DNA from: Yinghuangia soli
GTDB taxonomy: Bacteria; Actinomycetota; Actinomycetes; Streptomycetales; Streptomycetaceae
Direction of reading: 5' to 3'
DNA: 64,000 bases
Assembly (NCBI RefSeq): GCF_021502675.1
Contig: NZ_JAKFHA010000005.1
Coordinates: forward strand, 1 to 64,000
Shown piece by piece: positions 43,457-52,606 of this stretch. The notes beneath the pieces were generated by a model, which worked only from the letters and a program-made list of their open reading frames with translations, was not told the origin of the DNA and did no database searches. Position 1 is the first letter of the stretch. Each line of letters begins with the position of its first letter. Both the position numbers and the translations under genes were made by a program.

Positions 43457-43966
43457 GTGAACGAGTTCGCCAAGAAGACCGTGGTGACTGCCGCCATGGT
43501 CGGCAGCGTTTTCGCCCTGGGCGGCGGGGTGGCGCAGGCCTCCTCCTCTGCCGACGGCGCGGCCACGGGTTCTCCCGGTGTCCTCTCCGGCAACCTGGTC
43601 CAGGTCCCGGTGCACGTGCCCGTCAACCTGTGCGGGAACAGCGTCGACGTCATCGGCGTCCTCAACCCGGCGTTCGGCAACACCTGCGTGAACGCCGAGG
43701 GCCCGATGGCTCCGCCGCCGCACCACCCGCCGCACCACCCGCCGGCGTGCCCGCCGCAGGGTCCGCCGACCACCCCGCCGGCGTGCCCCCCCACCACCCC
43801 GCCGCCGGTGACGCCCCCGCCGGTGACCCCGCCGCCGGTCACCCCGCCGCCCGTGACCCCGCCGCCGGTGACCCCGCCGCCGTCGGAGGAGTGCCCCTCG
43901 GACGAGGAGTGCCCGTGCCCCGAGGTCCAGGTCGTCCACGAGGTCACTGACGCCGTCAGCCTCTGA
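43457..43966 (+). CDS. Chaplin-domain secreted protein with Pro/Thr-rich repeats
   Basis: The product (169 residues from GTG 43457) has a Sec signal peptide (cut likely after AQA, residue 28), then one chaplin domain at about 38-80 (GSPGVLSGNLVQVPVHVPVN, GNSVDVIGVLNPAFGNTCVN) with the two conserved cysteines 59 and 77. Chaplins form amyloid-like hydrophobic surface fibres that let aerial hyphae rise. Unusually, the chaplin unit is followed by a Pro/His/Thr region with repeats of the type PPPVT and a Cys-rich acidic end (EECPSDEECPCPEVQ). It has neither a second domain nor a sortase motif. ATG 43442 would add five residues but lacks a ribosome-binding site. It may be a cell-wall-spanning chaplin variant. 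Confidence 0.85.
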   Translation: MNEFAKKTVVTAAMVGSVFALGGGVAQASSSADGAATGSPGVLSGNLVQVPVHVPVNLCGNSVDVIGVLNPAFGNTCVNAEGPMAPPPHHPPHHPPACPPQGPPTTPPACPPTTPPPVTPPPVTPPPVTPPPVTPPPVTPPPSEECPSDEECPCPEVQVVHEVTDAVSL

Positions 43967-44205
43967 CCCGGATCACCGGACCCGCAGCGGAAGCCAGGCC
44001 GTGCCGGCTTCCCGGCGGGATCGGCAGGCAGTACCAGCACGTGAAGCACCGCACCAGGCCCCGGCCGTCTGCCAGACGGCCCGGGCCTCGGTCATGAGCG
44101 GAAGAAGTGCCGCCAGGGCATGCCGGGGGGATCTTGCGCCGGGCCTGGCACCCGACCGAGCCTCCGAGCCCCCCGAGTGCCCAGAGCCGGTTGAGCCCTC
44201 AAGTC

Positions 44206-44247
44206 CTCAAGCCCTCGTGCTCTCAAGCCCTCGTGCTCTCAAGCCCT
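44206..44247. repeat. 16-bp tandem repeat, about 2.6 copies
   Basis: CTCAAGCCCTCGTGCT repeats at 44206 and 44222, with a partial copy at 44238. It lies 31 bp from the stop of the converging amidohydrolase gene. The remaining part of the 43967-44277 gap shows no gene or clear hairpin. Confidence 0.8.
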
Positions 44248-44277
44248 TGAGTCCCCGAGCCGTTACGCGCCCCAGGG

Positions 44278-45993
44278 CTACCGGCGGCCGCGGATCAGCG
44301 TGCCGGGCAGTTCGCCGGTGTGCTCGCCCTCGCGGAAGGTGACGCGCCCGGCCACCGCGGTGGCCACGTAGCCGTCGGCGCGCTGGATGAGCCGGGGGCA
44401 GTCGCCCGGCAGGTCGTACAGCACCTCCGGCGGGTGCGCGCGCAGCCGGTCGAGGTCGATGACGTTGAGGTCGGCGCGCAGGCCGGGGGCGATGCGCCCG
44501 CGGTCGCGCAGCCCGTACAGCGCCGAGGTGTCCGCGGTCATCTTCTTGACCGCGAGCTCCAGCGGCAGCCGGTCGCCGCGGCTGCGGTCCCGGGCCCAGT
44601 GGGTGAGCATCGTGGTGGTCATGCTCGCGTCGCTGATCGTCGCGCAGTGCGCGCCCGCATCGCCCAGGCCGAAGACCGAGCGCGGGTGCAGGAGCATCTC
44701 GCGCACCGGTTCGAGGCTGCCGTCCGCGTAGTTCAGGATCGGGATCATGAACATGCGGCGGCCGTCGCGCTCCAGCATCAGGTCGTAGAGCACCGCGTCC
44801 GGCGCCCGGCCCTCGCGCTTGGCCCGGGCCGCCACGCTGTCCTCGTACGCCGGTTCGTAGTCGACCTCGTCGCCGATCGGCACGATGCGGTCGCCGAACG
44901 TGGCCAGCAGCGAGAACTTCGCGGCGCTCTCGGACAGGATCGCGGCGCGCACCGCGGGGTCGCGCAGCCGGGCCACGCGCTCGGCGATCGGCAGCGGCAG
45001 CAGCGCGTCGAAGCTCGGGCGCCCGCGCAGCGGGTGGTACGTCGTCTCCAGGCTGAAGATCAGGCCGGTGGCCCGGCCCGCGACCTGCATCCACACCTCG
45101 GCGCCGGCGTCCGCGGCGGCCTGCGTCTCGGCGAGCAGCTCGCGGTAGAGGTCGGGCGACGCGTTGGACTGCGTCATGCCGTACGCGACCGGCCGCCCGA
45201 TGGCCGCGGCCAGGCGCCGCATCCACGCCACCTCGCGCGAGGCGGCCAGATCGTCCTCGCCCGCGACGCCGGCGGGCGCCACCTCGAAGACCCCGTGCCC
45301 GGCGGCCTTGAGCGCCGCGCCGATGCCGAACAGCTCGTCCTCGGCGGCGTAGGTGCCCGGCACCGGCTCGCCGTCGATCGCCCGGTGCATGATCGTGCGG
45401 GACGTGGTGAAGCCCAGCGCCCCGGCCTCCATCGCCTCGCGCACGATCGCGGCCATCGCGGCGATGTCCGCGGGCGTGGCCGGCTCGTTGCGGGCGCCGC
45501 GCTCGCCCATGACGTAGGTGCGCACCGGGCCGTGCGAGATCTGCGTCCCGAAGTCCATCACGAGCGGGCGCGTGGCCAGGAAGTCCAGGTACTCGGGGAA
45601 CGACTCCCAGGCCCACTGCATGCCCTCGTGCAGCGCCGTGCCGGGGATGTCCTCGACGCCTTCCATGAGTTCGATCAGCCGGCGGCGCTCGTCCGGCTTA
45701 CAGGGCGCGAAGCCCACGCCGCAGTTGCCGGTGACCACCGTGGTCACACCGTGCCAGCAGGCCGGGGTCAGGAGTTCGTCCCAGGTGACCTGGCCGTCGA
45801 AGTGCGTGTGGATGTCCACCCAGCCGGGCGTGACCAGTGCGCCGTCCGCGTCGATCTCGGTACGCCCCGCGCCTACTTCGGAGCGGCTGCCCACCGCGGC
45901 GATGCGGCCGTCCGCCACCGCGACGTCCGCGGTCCGGGCCGGTGCGCCCGTCCCGTCCACCACGGTCCCGCCGCGGATCACCAGGTCGTGCAT
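44278..45993 (-). CDS. N-acyl-D-amino-acid deacylase-like amidohydrolase
   Basis: The 571-residue protein belongs to the amidohydrolase 3 group of metal-dependent hydrolases. The small beta-sandwich start (VIRGGTVVDGTGAP) is followed by the metal motif VDIHTHFDGQ (His-x-His), the cysteine ligand segment GNCGVGFAPC typical of D-aminoacylase, and the C-terminal acid in GLGDAGAHC. Substrates of the group are N-acyl-D-amino acids or related amides; the one here is unknown. ATG 45993 follows CGGGAGGG. It is divergent from idi; a short inverted repeat TGATGA-AACC-TCATTA (one mismatch) at 46018-46033 lies 25 bp upstream. Confidence 0.9.
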   Translation of the reverse strand: MHDLVIRGGTVVDGTGAPARTADVAVADGRIAAVGSRSEVGAGRTEIDADGALVTPGWVDIHTHFDGQVTWDELLTPACWHGVTTVVTGNCGVGFAPCKPDERRRLIELMEGVEDIPGTALHEGMQWAWESFPEYLDFLATRPLVMDFGTQISHGPVRTYVMGERGARNEPATPADIAAMAAIVREAMEAGALGFTTSRTIMHRAIDGEPVPGTYAAEDELFGIGAALKAAGHGVFEVAPAGVAGEDDLAASREVAWMRRLAAAIGRPVAYGMTQSNASPDLYRELLAETQAAADAGAEVWMQVAGRATGLIFSLETTYHPLRGRPSFDALLPLPIAERVARLRDPAVRAAILSESAAKFSLLATFGDRIVPIGDEVDYEPAYEDSVAARAKREGRAPDAVLYDLMLERDGRRMFMIPILNYADGSLEPVREMLLHPRSVFGLGDAGAHCATISDASMTTTMLTHWARDRSRGDRLPLELAVKKMTADTSALYGLRDRGRIAPGLRADLNVIDLDRLRAHPPEVLYDLPGDCPRLIQRADGYVATAVAGRVTFREGEHTGELPGTLIRGRR

Positions 45994-46165
45994 GGGCCCT
46001 CCCGCCGAGCCAGCTTGTGATGAAACCTCATTAACCGATGGTCCGCAGTGAAGCAGCAGGGCCTTGCGATGTCGATGGGCGCGGCGCGGAATCCCCGCGG
46101 CATAAAGGCGCGGCCGGTAGGGTTTCCGAAGAGGTACGGACAGTAGCGAGCGGGTAGGAGCGCGC

Positions 46166-46735
46166 ATGACGCAGGAAGCGTCGGCCGACGTTGTGATGGT
46201 CGAACTGGTGGACGCCGACGGCAACACCATCGGCCTCGCCGAAAAGCTCGCGGCCCACCAGCCGCCCGGACAACTCCACCGCGCTTTCTCGGTGTTCCTG
46301 CTCGGCGAAGAGGGCGGCCCGGACGCCGCCTCGGTCCTCATGCAGCGCCGCGCGCTCACCAAGTACCACTCCCCGGGCCGCTGGTCGAACACCTGCTGCA
46401 GCCACCCGTTCCCCGGCGAACCGCCCGCGGACGCGGTGGCCCGCCGGGTCGGCGAGGAACTGGGCATCAAGCCCGCGGTGTTGATCCCGGCCGGGCTGGT
46501 GACGTACGACGTGACCGACGAGGTCTCCGGGCTGGTGGAGAAGGAGTACAACCACCTCTTCGTGGGCCGCGTGGGGAGCAGCACGGCGCTCAATCCGGAC
46601 GAGGTCCACGAGGTGGCGTACGTGCCGCTCGCGGAACTGGACGCATGGCTGGCCGCCCACGACCACACGGCGTGGCTGAGCGCGGTACTGGGCACGGCCC
46701 GCCCGGCGCTGGAGGACCTCGCCGCAGGACGCTGA
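46166..46735 (+). CDS. idi: Isopentenyl-diphosphate delta-isomerase, type I
   Basis: Interconverts isopentenyl and dimethylallyl diphosphate for terpenoid synthesis. The 189-residue Nudix-fold protein has the active-site cysteine in NTCCSHP, the Nudix-like GEPPADAVARRVGEELGI, and the catalytic Glu in EKEYNHLF. All expected catalytic residues are present. ATG 46166 follows GTAGGAG. No other isoprenoid gene is in the window; it stands alone. Confidence 0.94.
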   Translation: MTQEASADVVMVELVDADGNTIGLAEKLAAHQPPGQLHRAFSVFLLGEEGGPDAASVLMQRRALTKYHSPGRWSNTCCSHPFPGEPPADAVARRVGEELGIKPAVLIPAGLVTYDVTDEVSGLVEKEYNHLFVGRVGSSTALNPDEVHEVAYVPLAELDAWLAAHDHTAWLSAVLGTARPALEDLAAGR

Positions 46736-47264
46736 ACGCTCTGCAGGGGCAGGGCGGCGTGGCAGCGCAAGTACCTGGCTGCCGGGTGCGGCGTCGAGGC
46801 GCAGGCGTGGCTGCCGGACTGCCCTGAGTCGACCTGCCGCCTGCCGCGCACCCCCGCCATCCGCGACGCGGCAGGCCACTCGGCGTTCCGTCCGGCAACT
46901 GCTGCGTCCGCCGTGCGCACGCGGCGCCCCTGCCGACGTCCGCGCCCGCCCGCGACCGGGCGCCCGCGTGTCATCGGTGTTGCGTCGCGGCCCAGCGCCC
47001 GGCTGCCCGAATGACCTGCCCCCGGCTCCATGTGAACGTGTGAAATCCCTTTCCGCCCCTCGGAGTTTCGTGCGTTTGTGAAATCCGGCCGGGGGGCGAA
47101 TCGGTGGTATCGCCGCGGATTCGCACAGGTTTCCGGGGTGCGGCGCGCCGTTGTGACGAAACCCTTTCGGCTGCGGCCCGGGAACGCTGGGCACAGCCCC
47201 CTCGTCTTGGTAGAAAAGGGCGCACGGGGGTCCGGCGCCCAGGGCGGAAGGCGGCAGCGACGTG
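46736..47264. other. Gene-free gap with a direct repeat
   Basis: I see no convincing gene in these 529 bp. The decamer TGTGAAATCC occurs at 47039 and again at 47077, 38 bp apart, about 180-225 bp upstream of the next gene, and could mark a regulatory region. No perfect hairpin is evident. Confidence 0.4.
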
Positions 47265-48200
47265 ATGCACGGATTCGTGCTTGCGCTCTTTGCGGCAGCG
47301 ATCCTTGCCACCGCACCATTCGTCCTCGACCGCGCCGAGGCCGCCGGGTTCAGCCCGCAGCTCGTGCAGCAGGGCTGGCGCGCCGCCGCAGGGGGAGCGC
47401 TTGCGTCGCTCGCCCTCGCCGTGCCGGTCTTCACCACCGACCTGTGGGCCGCGCCCGCCCGCTCGCTCGGCCTCACCACCGACATCGCCCCGGAGATAGG
47501 GCTCGGCGACGTGCCGCTTCCCGCGCAGGTGCTGGTCGCCGTCCTCGTCCTCGTCGGCCTGGTGGCCGGCTGGCGCCGCGGCGGCCCGGTGGTGCGCGAC
47601 TACCGCCGCGCGCTGCGGGTCCAGCTCGACCGCCTCGAACGCACGAGCCCCGTGCTGGACGAGAAGGAGCGCGGCCACCCGCGCCTGGTCATCGTCGAGG
47701 ACACCCAGCCGCGGCTCGTGCTGCTGCCCTCCCGGCCGCCGCGCGTCGAGGTCACCACGCGTGCCCTGGACCTCCTCAAGCCCGAAGAGCTCAACGCGGT
47801 GCTCACCCACATGACCGGCCACCTCCGCCGCCGCGACGCGCTGTGGATGACGGTGTCCGAGACCATGGCCGAGGCGTTCCCGCGCATCCCGTTCTTCGCC
47901 CGCTGGGCCGACCACAGCGCTGCGCTCGCCGAGAAGGGCGCCGACGACGACGTCCACGGCCCCATCGCGCGCTCCAACCTGCGCCGCGCGCTCGCCAAGC
48001 TGTCCGGGCCCGGCCAGGCCAACGGCCCCTTCTGCCCCTGCTTCGCGTGGCCGCTGCAGCGCCAGGAAGAGCTGACCGTACGCACCGCCCCCAAGCCCGG
48101 CCGCACTCCCGTCGCGGTGGCCGCCCTGCGCACCCTCACCGCGGCGGCGCTGATCGTCCCGACCCTGGTCGCCGCGTCCCCGCACTTCCTCTACATCTGA
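47265..48200 (+). CDS. M56-like membrane protein with a degenerate zinc-protease motif
   Basis: The 311-residue protein has N-terminal membrane helices (VLALFAAAILATAPFVL; GALASLALAVPVF; VLVAVLVLVGLVAGW), a cytoplasmic segment, and a final helix. The segment ELNAVLTHMTGHLRRRDALW aligns with the M56/BlaR1 active site (HExxH followed by LRRRD), but the catalytic Glu is replaced: HMTGH. It should therefore bind metal poorly or be proteolytically dead. ATG 47265 is used; GTG directly before it is possible. No penicillinase repressor gene (BlaI type), the usual partner, is adjacent. Confidence 0.82.
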   Translation: MHGFVLALFAAAILATAPFVLDRAEAAGFSPQLVQQGWRAAAGGALASLALAVPVFTTDLWAAPARSLGLTTDIAPEIGLGDVPLPAQVLVAVLVLVGLVAGWRRGGPVVRDYRRALRVQLDRLERTSPVLDEKERGHPRLVIVEDTQPRLVLLPSRPPRVEVTTRALDLLKPEELNAVLTHMTGHLRRRDALWMTVSETMAEAFPRIPFFARWADHSAALAEKGADDDVHGPIARSNLRRALAKLSGPGQANGPFCPCFAWPLQRQEELTVRTAPKPGRTPVAVAALRTLTAAALIVPTLVAASPHFLYI

Positions 48201-48239
48201 CGCGCGACCCTTCGTAGGCGAACAGCCTGTGCGACCTGG

Positions 48240-50066
48240 TCACTTCGCGGATTCGAAGTGGGCCTTCAGGCGCAGCGAGTCGACCTCCGTCCAGCCCTCC
48301 GGCGGGAGCACCGCACCCCACCCCAGCGTCGCGTTCTGGCCGTAGCGGTGGCCGTGCGGCGGCGGTGCGCCGAACGAGACTGCGAGGTCGACGGTCGTCT
48401 GCCAGAAGGTCACCAGCGGGAACCAGTCCACCTCGTCGGTGATGTCCGGCCCGAACGGCGGCTTCAGGATTGCCGGTTCCTCGAACAACAGGCCGGGGTT
48501 CCACCACACCACCGGATCCGACGCGTTCTGCAGGTACACGACGCGCGGCGACTCCCACGGCCCCGGCGGCACCGCCAGATCCGTCTCGGGGAACTGCGCG
48601 AAGCGGATGTTGCGGCCCTGCTCGTACACCGGCCGCCACACCGGGCTGCCCGGCTCGCGGTCGGCCACGATGTGCCGCCACAGCGGGCTCGCATTCGGCG
48701 GGCCGATGAACAGCGCCCCGTCGGTGCGCGTGAGCAGCGCGTCGACGCTGTCGAAGGCGTGGTCGGTGGCGTACGCGCCCAGACTCTCGCCGGCCACCAC
48801 CAGCTTCGGCCGCCGGTCCGGCGGCAGCGCGGCGATCCGGGCGGAGACCGCGTCGAACAGCGCCTGGGACGCGCGTTCCGCACGCCCGCGGTCGACCAGG
48901 AACGACATCCAGCTCGGCAGGTACGAGTACTGCAGCGCGGCCATCGCCGTGTCGCCGCCGTACATGTACTCCAGCGGCTTCGGGATGCCGCGGTCGATCC
49001 AGCCGCTGCCGGTGGTCCCGAGCAGCGCCACGACCTGGCGGTCGAAGCCGCCGGTACGGTCGAGTTCGCGGACCGCGAGCTCCGCCATCCCGGGGAAGTC
49101 CTCGCGCGCGGGCTCCTCGCCGATGTACACGCGGATGGGATCCAGCGCCGGACGCCCGGTGAACGCGGAGATCTCCGCGGCATCCGGCACGGCCGAGATG
49201 AACTTGCGCCCCTCGGCGCCTAGTTCATCCCAGCGGACAAGAGACTCGGGACTGCCCGACACCAGGGGGGAAACGGGCTGCCGCACTCCGCGGTCCAGCG
49301 TGCTGTTGATCTTGCGCGACGCCTGGTCCGCCAGCCCGATGACCCCGCGCTCCCACACCACGTCGAACACCGCGAAGCTCAAGAGGAGCCCGCACACGGC
49401 CACGCCCAGCGCATACGCGACCGGCCGCGGCAGCAGCCGCCGGAGCCACCGGATGACCCGGCGCGTCAGCAGCCGCACCGCGCGGCCGAGCACCACCAGC
49501 GTTCCGGCCACCACGACGGCGATCAGCACGATCAGCGGCCCGTTCCACGGCGCCGACGGCGGCAGGCTCTGTAACTCCCGCAATCGCTCCTGCGCTTCGG
49601 CACTCCACACCACGCCGGCGAAAGTGACCGGGATGGCCAGCACGTAGAAGCCCTGCCACAACCGGGTGCGCCACACGCTGCTCGGCCGCCGCTTGGTGGC
49701 CAACCGCACCGCGCCGGAGGCCGACGCGCCCAACGCGTACCCGATCGCCCCGGTGATGCCGCCTACCAGCCCTTGGAAGTACCAGGGCCGCGGCAGCAGC
49801 GACGGGGTGAGCGAGGCCCAGAAGAACAGCACCGCAAGGCAGCACGCCGTCAGATCGGGCCACCGCCGTACAAGCCGCGCCGGGTCGACCGGATCGCGGT
49901 ACGGATGCCGCGCCCACGCCGCCAGTTTGCGCCCGACCGTACGCGCGCCGCCGGCCACCGCGCCGCGCAACGCCGCGCCCCGCCGGAACCGCGGCGCCGG
50001 CCCGCCCACCTGCACCGCCGCATCGGGAGCCTCGGTCGCGGACGGCGGGGAACCCGGTTCGGACAT
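48240..50066 (-). CDS. Abhydrolase_9-type membrane alpha/beta hydrolase
   Basis: The 608-residue protein combines an N-terminal membrane region with about four helices (LTACCLAVLFFWASLTPSLL; GGITGAIGYALG; FYVLAIPVTFAGVVW; GVAVCGLLLSFAVF) and a C-terminal hydrolase domain whose nucleophile elbow is VVAGESLGAYA. Other landmarks are PIRVYIGEEPAREDFPG and LQNASDPVVWWNP. This two-part architecture is that of the Abhydrolase_9 families, common in mycobacteria and streptomycetes; substrate unknown. The start ATG 50066 follows CTGGGGA. It is divergent from the nucleotidyltransferase pair. Confidence 0.9.
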   Translation of the reverse strand: MSEPGSPPSATEAPDAAVQVGGPAPRFRRGAALRGAVAGGARTVGRKLAAWARHPYRDPVDPARLVRRWPDLTACCLAVLFFWASLTPSLLPRPWYFQGLVGGITGAIGYALGASASGAVRLATKRRPSSVWRTRLWQGFYVLAIPVTFAGVVWSAEAQERLRELQSLPPSAPWNGPLIVLIAVVVAGTLVVLGRAVRLLTRRVIRWLRRLLPRPVAYALGVAVCGLLLSFAVFDVVWERGVIGLADQASRKINSTLDRGVRQPVSPLVSGSPESLVRWDELGAEGRKFISAVPDAAEISAFTGRPALDPIRVYIGEEPAREDFPGMAELAVRELDRTGGFDRQVVALLGTTGSGWIDRGIPKPLEYMYGGDTAMAALQYSYLPSWMSFLVDRGRAERASQALFDAVSARIAALPPDRRPKLVVAGESLGAYATDHAFDSVDALLTRTDGALFIGPPNASPLWRHIVADREPGSPVWRPVYEQGRNIRFAQFPETDLAVPPGPWESPRVVYLQNASDPVVWWNPGLLFEEPAILKPPFGPDITDEVDWFPLVTFWQTTVDLAVSFGAPPPHGHRYGQNATLGWGAVLPPEGWTEVDSLRLKAHFESAK

Positions 50067-50314
50067 GAGGCGATTGTCCCCAGGGGGTGCGGCTGCCCCG
50101 GGTATTTGGGCCTGGCATCCCCCCGTTCGGCCGATTCCGCAGAGAGCCCGCACGAGCCTGTGCTCGATTCCGTCCGGGGACTCGGAACTCGGGCTCCGGG
50201 ACTCCGGTGCCGGGCGCTGCGCGCGCCAGGCGTTCACGTGCGGAAGGCGCCGTCTGCGCCGGAAAAGCCGGTGCGCGCAGGTCACATGCCGCGCGACCAT
50301 CTCCCATGGACGCC

Positions 50315-51418
50315 ATGAGCGACGCCCCGCAGAGCCGCCCCGAGCCGACGACCGCGCCCATCCCGCTGCGCGACCCGCAGGACAGCCGCTACTGCGATCT
50401 CCCGCCCAGCACGCTGTTCATCCCCGACGAGCGGGCCCGCCAGGCGATGGTCTTCGATCCGGCTCTCAAGCAGTACGGAGACGCCTTCCGCGCGGCCGAC
50501 CCCGACATGGCCGACGCCGAACTCGGGGAGGCCTGGCGCGCAGCCCGCCGCCGCGCGATGGACGCCGTCCTCGTGGCTGTCGCGGCGTCGCCATGGGCGG
50601 GCAGCCTGGTGCTGCGCGGCAGCGTCCTGCTCCGGGCCTGGTACGGCGCGGCTGCTCGGGAGCCCGGCGATCTCGACTTCGTCGTCGTGCCCGGCACCTG
50701 GGCGATCGACGCCCCGGACACCGACCGCATGATCGCCGACCTGGCCCGCCGCGCGGCCCACGCGGCCGGCGGCGAGCGCCTGGCGTTCTACCCCGAACTC
50801 GCCCGCAGCGACGAGATCTGGACGTACGAACGGGTGCCCGGCCGCAGGCTGGTGCTGCCGTGGGCCGCACCCGGTGTGCCAGGCGGAGTCGTCCAGCTCG
50901 ACTTCGTCTTCGGCGAGCAACTGCACGCCGCGCCCGAGACGTACGGCATCCCGCTGGCCGACGGGGGAGCGGCGGAAGTGCTCGGCGCGACGCCGGAACT
51001 GTCCCTGGCGTGGAAGCTCGTCTGGCTGCTCTCCGACTTCCACCCGCAGGGCAAGGATTTGTACGACGCGGTCCTGCTCGCCGAGTCGTCGTCTCGCCCG
51101 CTGTCCCACGAGCTCATGGACCGCGTCTTCGCCGACCACGAGGACGCCGACCACCTGGCCCGTGTCAACCTCACCGACCTCTGCCAGGCGGCCCGCAGCG
51201 TGGACTGGCAGGGCTTCGACGCGGACCATCCCGGCCTCGTTCCCGATCCGGACCGGCTGCCCTGCCGGCTGGCCGCCGCGGTCGCCCCGGCTTTCGGTCC
51301 GGTCCGGTCCGTCCCGCAGGGCGAATACCTCCGGGTCCACGTCGCTCCCGCGGGGCCGCAGGGGTGGTGCGTGCGGCCGCGCTGCGCAGACGATCCCCAG
51401 GAAGGAGATCTGCCGTGA
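50315..51418 (+). CDS. AbiEii-like nucleotidyltransferase (first of a tandem pair)
   Basis: A 367-residue protein with the minimal nucleotidyltransferase core of AbiEii/DUF1814-type toxins: LRGSVLLRAWYG, then EPGDLDFVVVPG with the two metal-binding acids, and a downstream QLDFVF that could supply the third. The later KDLYDAVLLAE helix is the family's conserved KxxDLYD segment. AbiEii enzymes poison growth by nucleotidyl transfer and are normally restrained by AbiEi; no such gene is nearby. ATG 50315 or 50306 starts the protein, neither with a good ribosome-binding site, so this start is uncertain. It is translationally coupled to a paralogue. Confidence 0.75.
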   Translation: MSDAPQSRPEPTTAPIPLRDPQDSRYCDLPPSTLFIPDERARQAMVFDPALKQYGDAFRAADPDMADAELGEAWRAARRRAMDAVLVAVAASPWAGSLVLRGSVLLRAWYGAAAREPGDLDFVVVPGTWAIDAPDTDRMIADLARRAAHAAGGERLAFYPELARSDEIWTYERVPGRRLVLPWAAPGVPGGVVQLDFVFGEQLHAAPETYGIPLADGGAAEVLGATPELSLAWKLVWLLSDFHPQGKDLYDAVLLAESSSRPLSHELMDRVFADHEDADHLARVNLTDLCQAARSVDWQGFDADHPGLVPDPDRLPCRLAAAVAPAFGPVRSVPQGEYLRVHVAPAGPQGWCVRPRCADDPQEGDLP

Positions 51419-52452
51419 CGGACCCCTCGACCCCGCCCGTACCGCCGGCCGGCGTCCCGGCGGTTCCGGCCAGCCCGTCCGAGATCCTCGGCACGCCGCC
51501 CGACCCCCGTGACGAAGGACCTCGGCACCCCGAGACCCTTATGCGCATTCCCGACTCCCGGGTCGCGCAGGAGCTGGTCTTCGACCCGGCCCACGCCTGG
51601 TATGGGCAGTCCTATCGGGCCTCGGAGCCGAGCTTCGGCGATCCGGTGCTGGCCGCAGCCTGGCACGCCGCCCGGCGATGCGCGATGGACACCGTCCTCA
51701 CTGCGCTGGCCGGTTCCCCTTGGGCGGACAAGCTCGTCCTGCGCGGCAGCGTCATGCTGCGTGCCTGGCTGGGCGAGGCCGCGCGGGAGCCCGGTGACCT
51801 CGACTTCGTCGCGGTGCCGCGCACCTGGAAGGTCGGCGACCCGGCCACGCAGGTCATGCTCACGAGCATCCCGCGCCTGGTCGCCGAGGAGTCGGACCGC
51901 CGGAACCGCGGCGGGGTCGTCTTCGCCGCGCAGTGGGCGCGCAGCGACGAGATCTGGACGTACGACCGCGCCCCGGGCCGGCGCCTCGTCCTGCCCTGGA
52001 GCGCGCCCGGCATCCCCGGCGGGCTCGTCCAGCTCGACTTCGTGTTCGAGGAGACCCTGCACGTCGAGCCGGAGCCGTCCGCGATCCCGCTCGCGGGCGG
52101 CGGCACGGCCGTGCTCCTGGCCGCGACGCCTGAGCTCTCGCTGGGCTGGAAGATCATCTGGTTGCTGACCGACCTCTTCCCGGAAGGCAAGGATCTCTAC
52201 GACGCGGTCCTGCTCGCCGAGTGGATGCCGCTGCCGCTGCCACGAGACCTCATGGGGCTGCTGATCGCCGATCTGGAGGACGCGCAGTATTACGCCGACG
52301 TGGACCTCGACGAGATCCGCCGGGCCTGCGACGACGTGGACTGGCGCGGCTTCGCCGCCGACTACCCCGGCCTCGCGGTCGACCAGGAGGACCTCGTCCG
52401 CCGTCTCCTGGCCGCGCTCGCTCCGACGTTCGGCGCGGAGCAGCCGGGCTGA
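51415..52452 (+). CDS. AbiEii-like nucleotidyltransferase (second of a tandem pair)
   Basis: The 345-residue protein is a clear paralogue of the preceding one: LRGSVMLRAWLG with EPGDLDFVAVP, RSDEIWTYDRAPGRRLVLPW, QLDFVF, KDLYDAVLLAE and a matching C-terminal DVDWRGF...YPGL segment. The catalytic acids are kept in both, so both may be active. GTG 51415 overlaps the first gene's stop by 4 bp and follows GGAAGGAG, an ideal site. The pair is probably made in fixed ratio and may act as a heterodimer; that is inference. Confidence 0.78.
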   Translation: MTDPSTPPVPPAGVPAVPASPSEILGTPPDPRDEGPRHPETLMRIPDSRVAQELVFDPAHAWYGQSYRASEPSFGDPVLAAAWHAARRCAMDTVLTALAGSPWADKLVLRGSVMLRAWLGEAAREPGDLDFVAVPRTWKVGDPATQVMLTSIPRLVAEESDRRNRGGVVFAAQWARSDEIWTYDRAPGRRLVLPWSAPGIPGGLVQLDFVFEETLHVEPEPSAIPLAGGGTAVLLAATPELSLGWKIIWLLTDLFPEGKDLYDAVLLAEWMPLPLPRDLMGLLIADLEDAQYYADVDLDEIRRACDDVDWRGFAADYPGLAVDQEDLVRRLLAALAPTFGAEQPG

Positions 52453-52606
52453 CCCGGGCTCTCGGCCCTGCACCACCCCGTTCCGTATCCGGGCATGCAC
52501 TCCGCGACGGTGGTGCATTCTCCCTCCGTGCGGTACGTCTAGGGAGTCCCGGTAGGCGCCAACGGTCGGCGATACCGCAGGCCAGAGGTGCATCGGAGGT
52601 GGGCGG

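Noticed and set aside
44207-45616. A 469-codon frame opposite in phase to the amidohydrolase
   Set aside because: Arg/Gly-rich shadow in another frame of the same strand as the true gene, with no motif.
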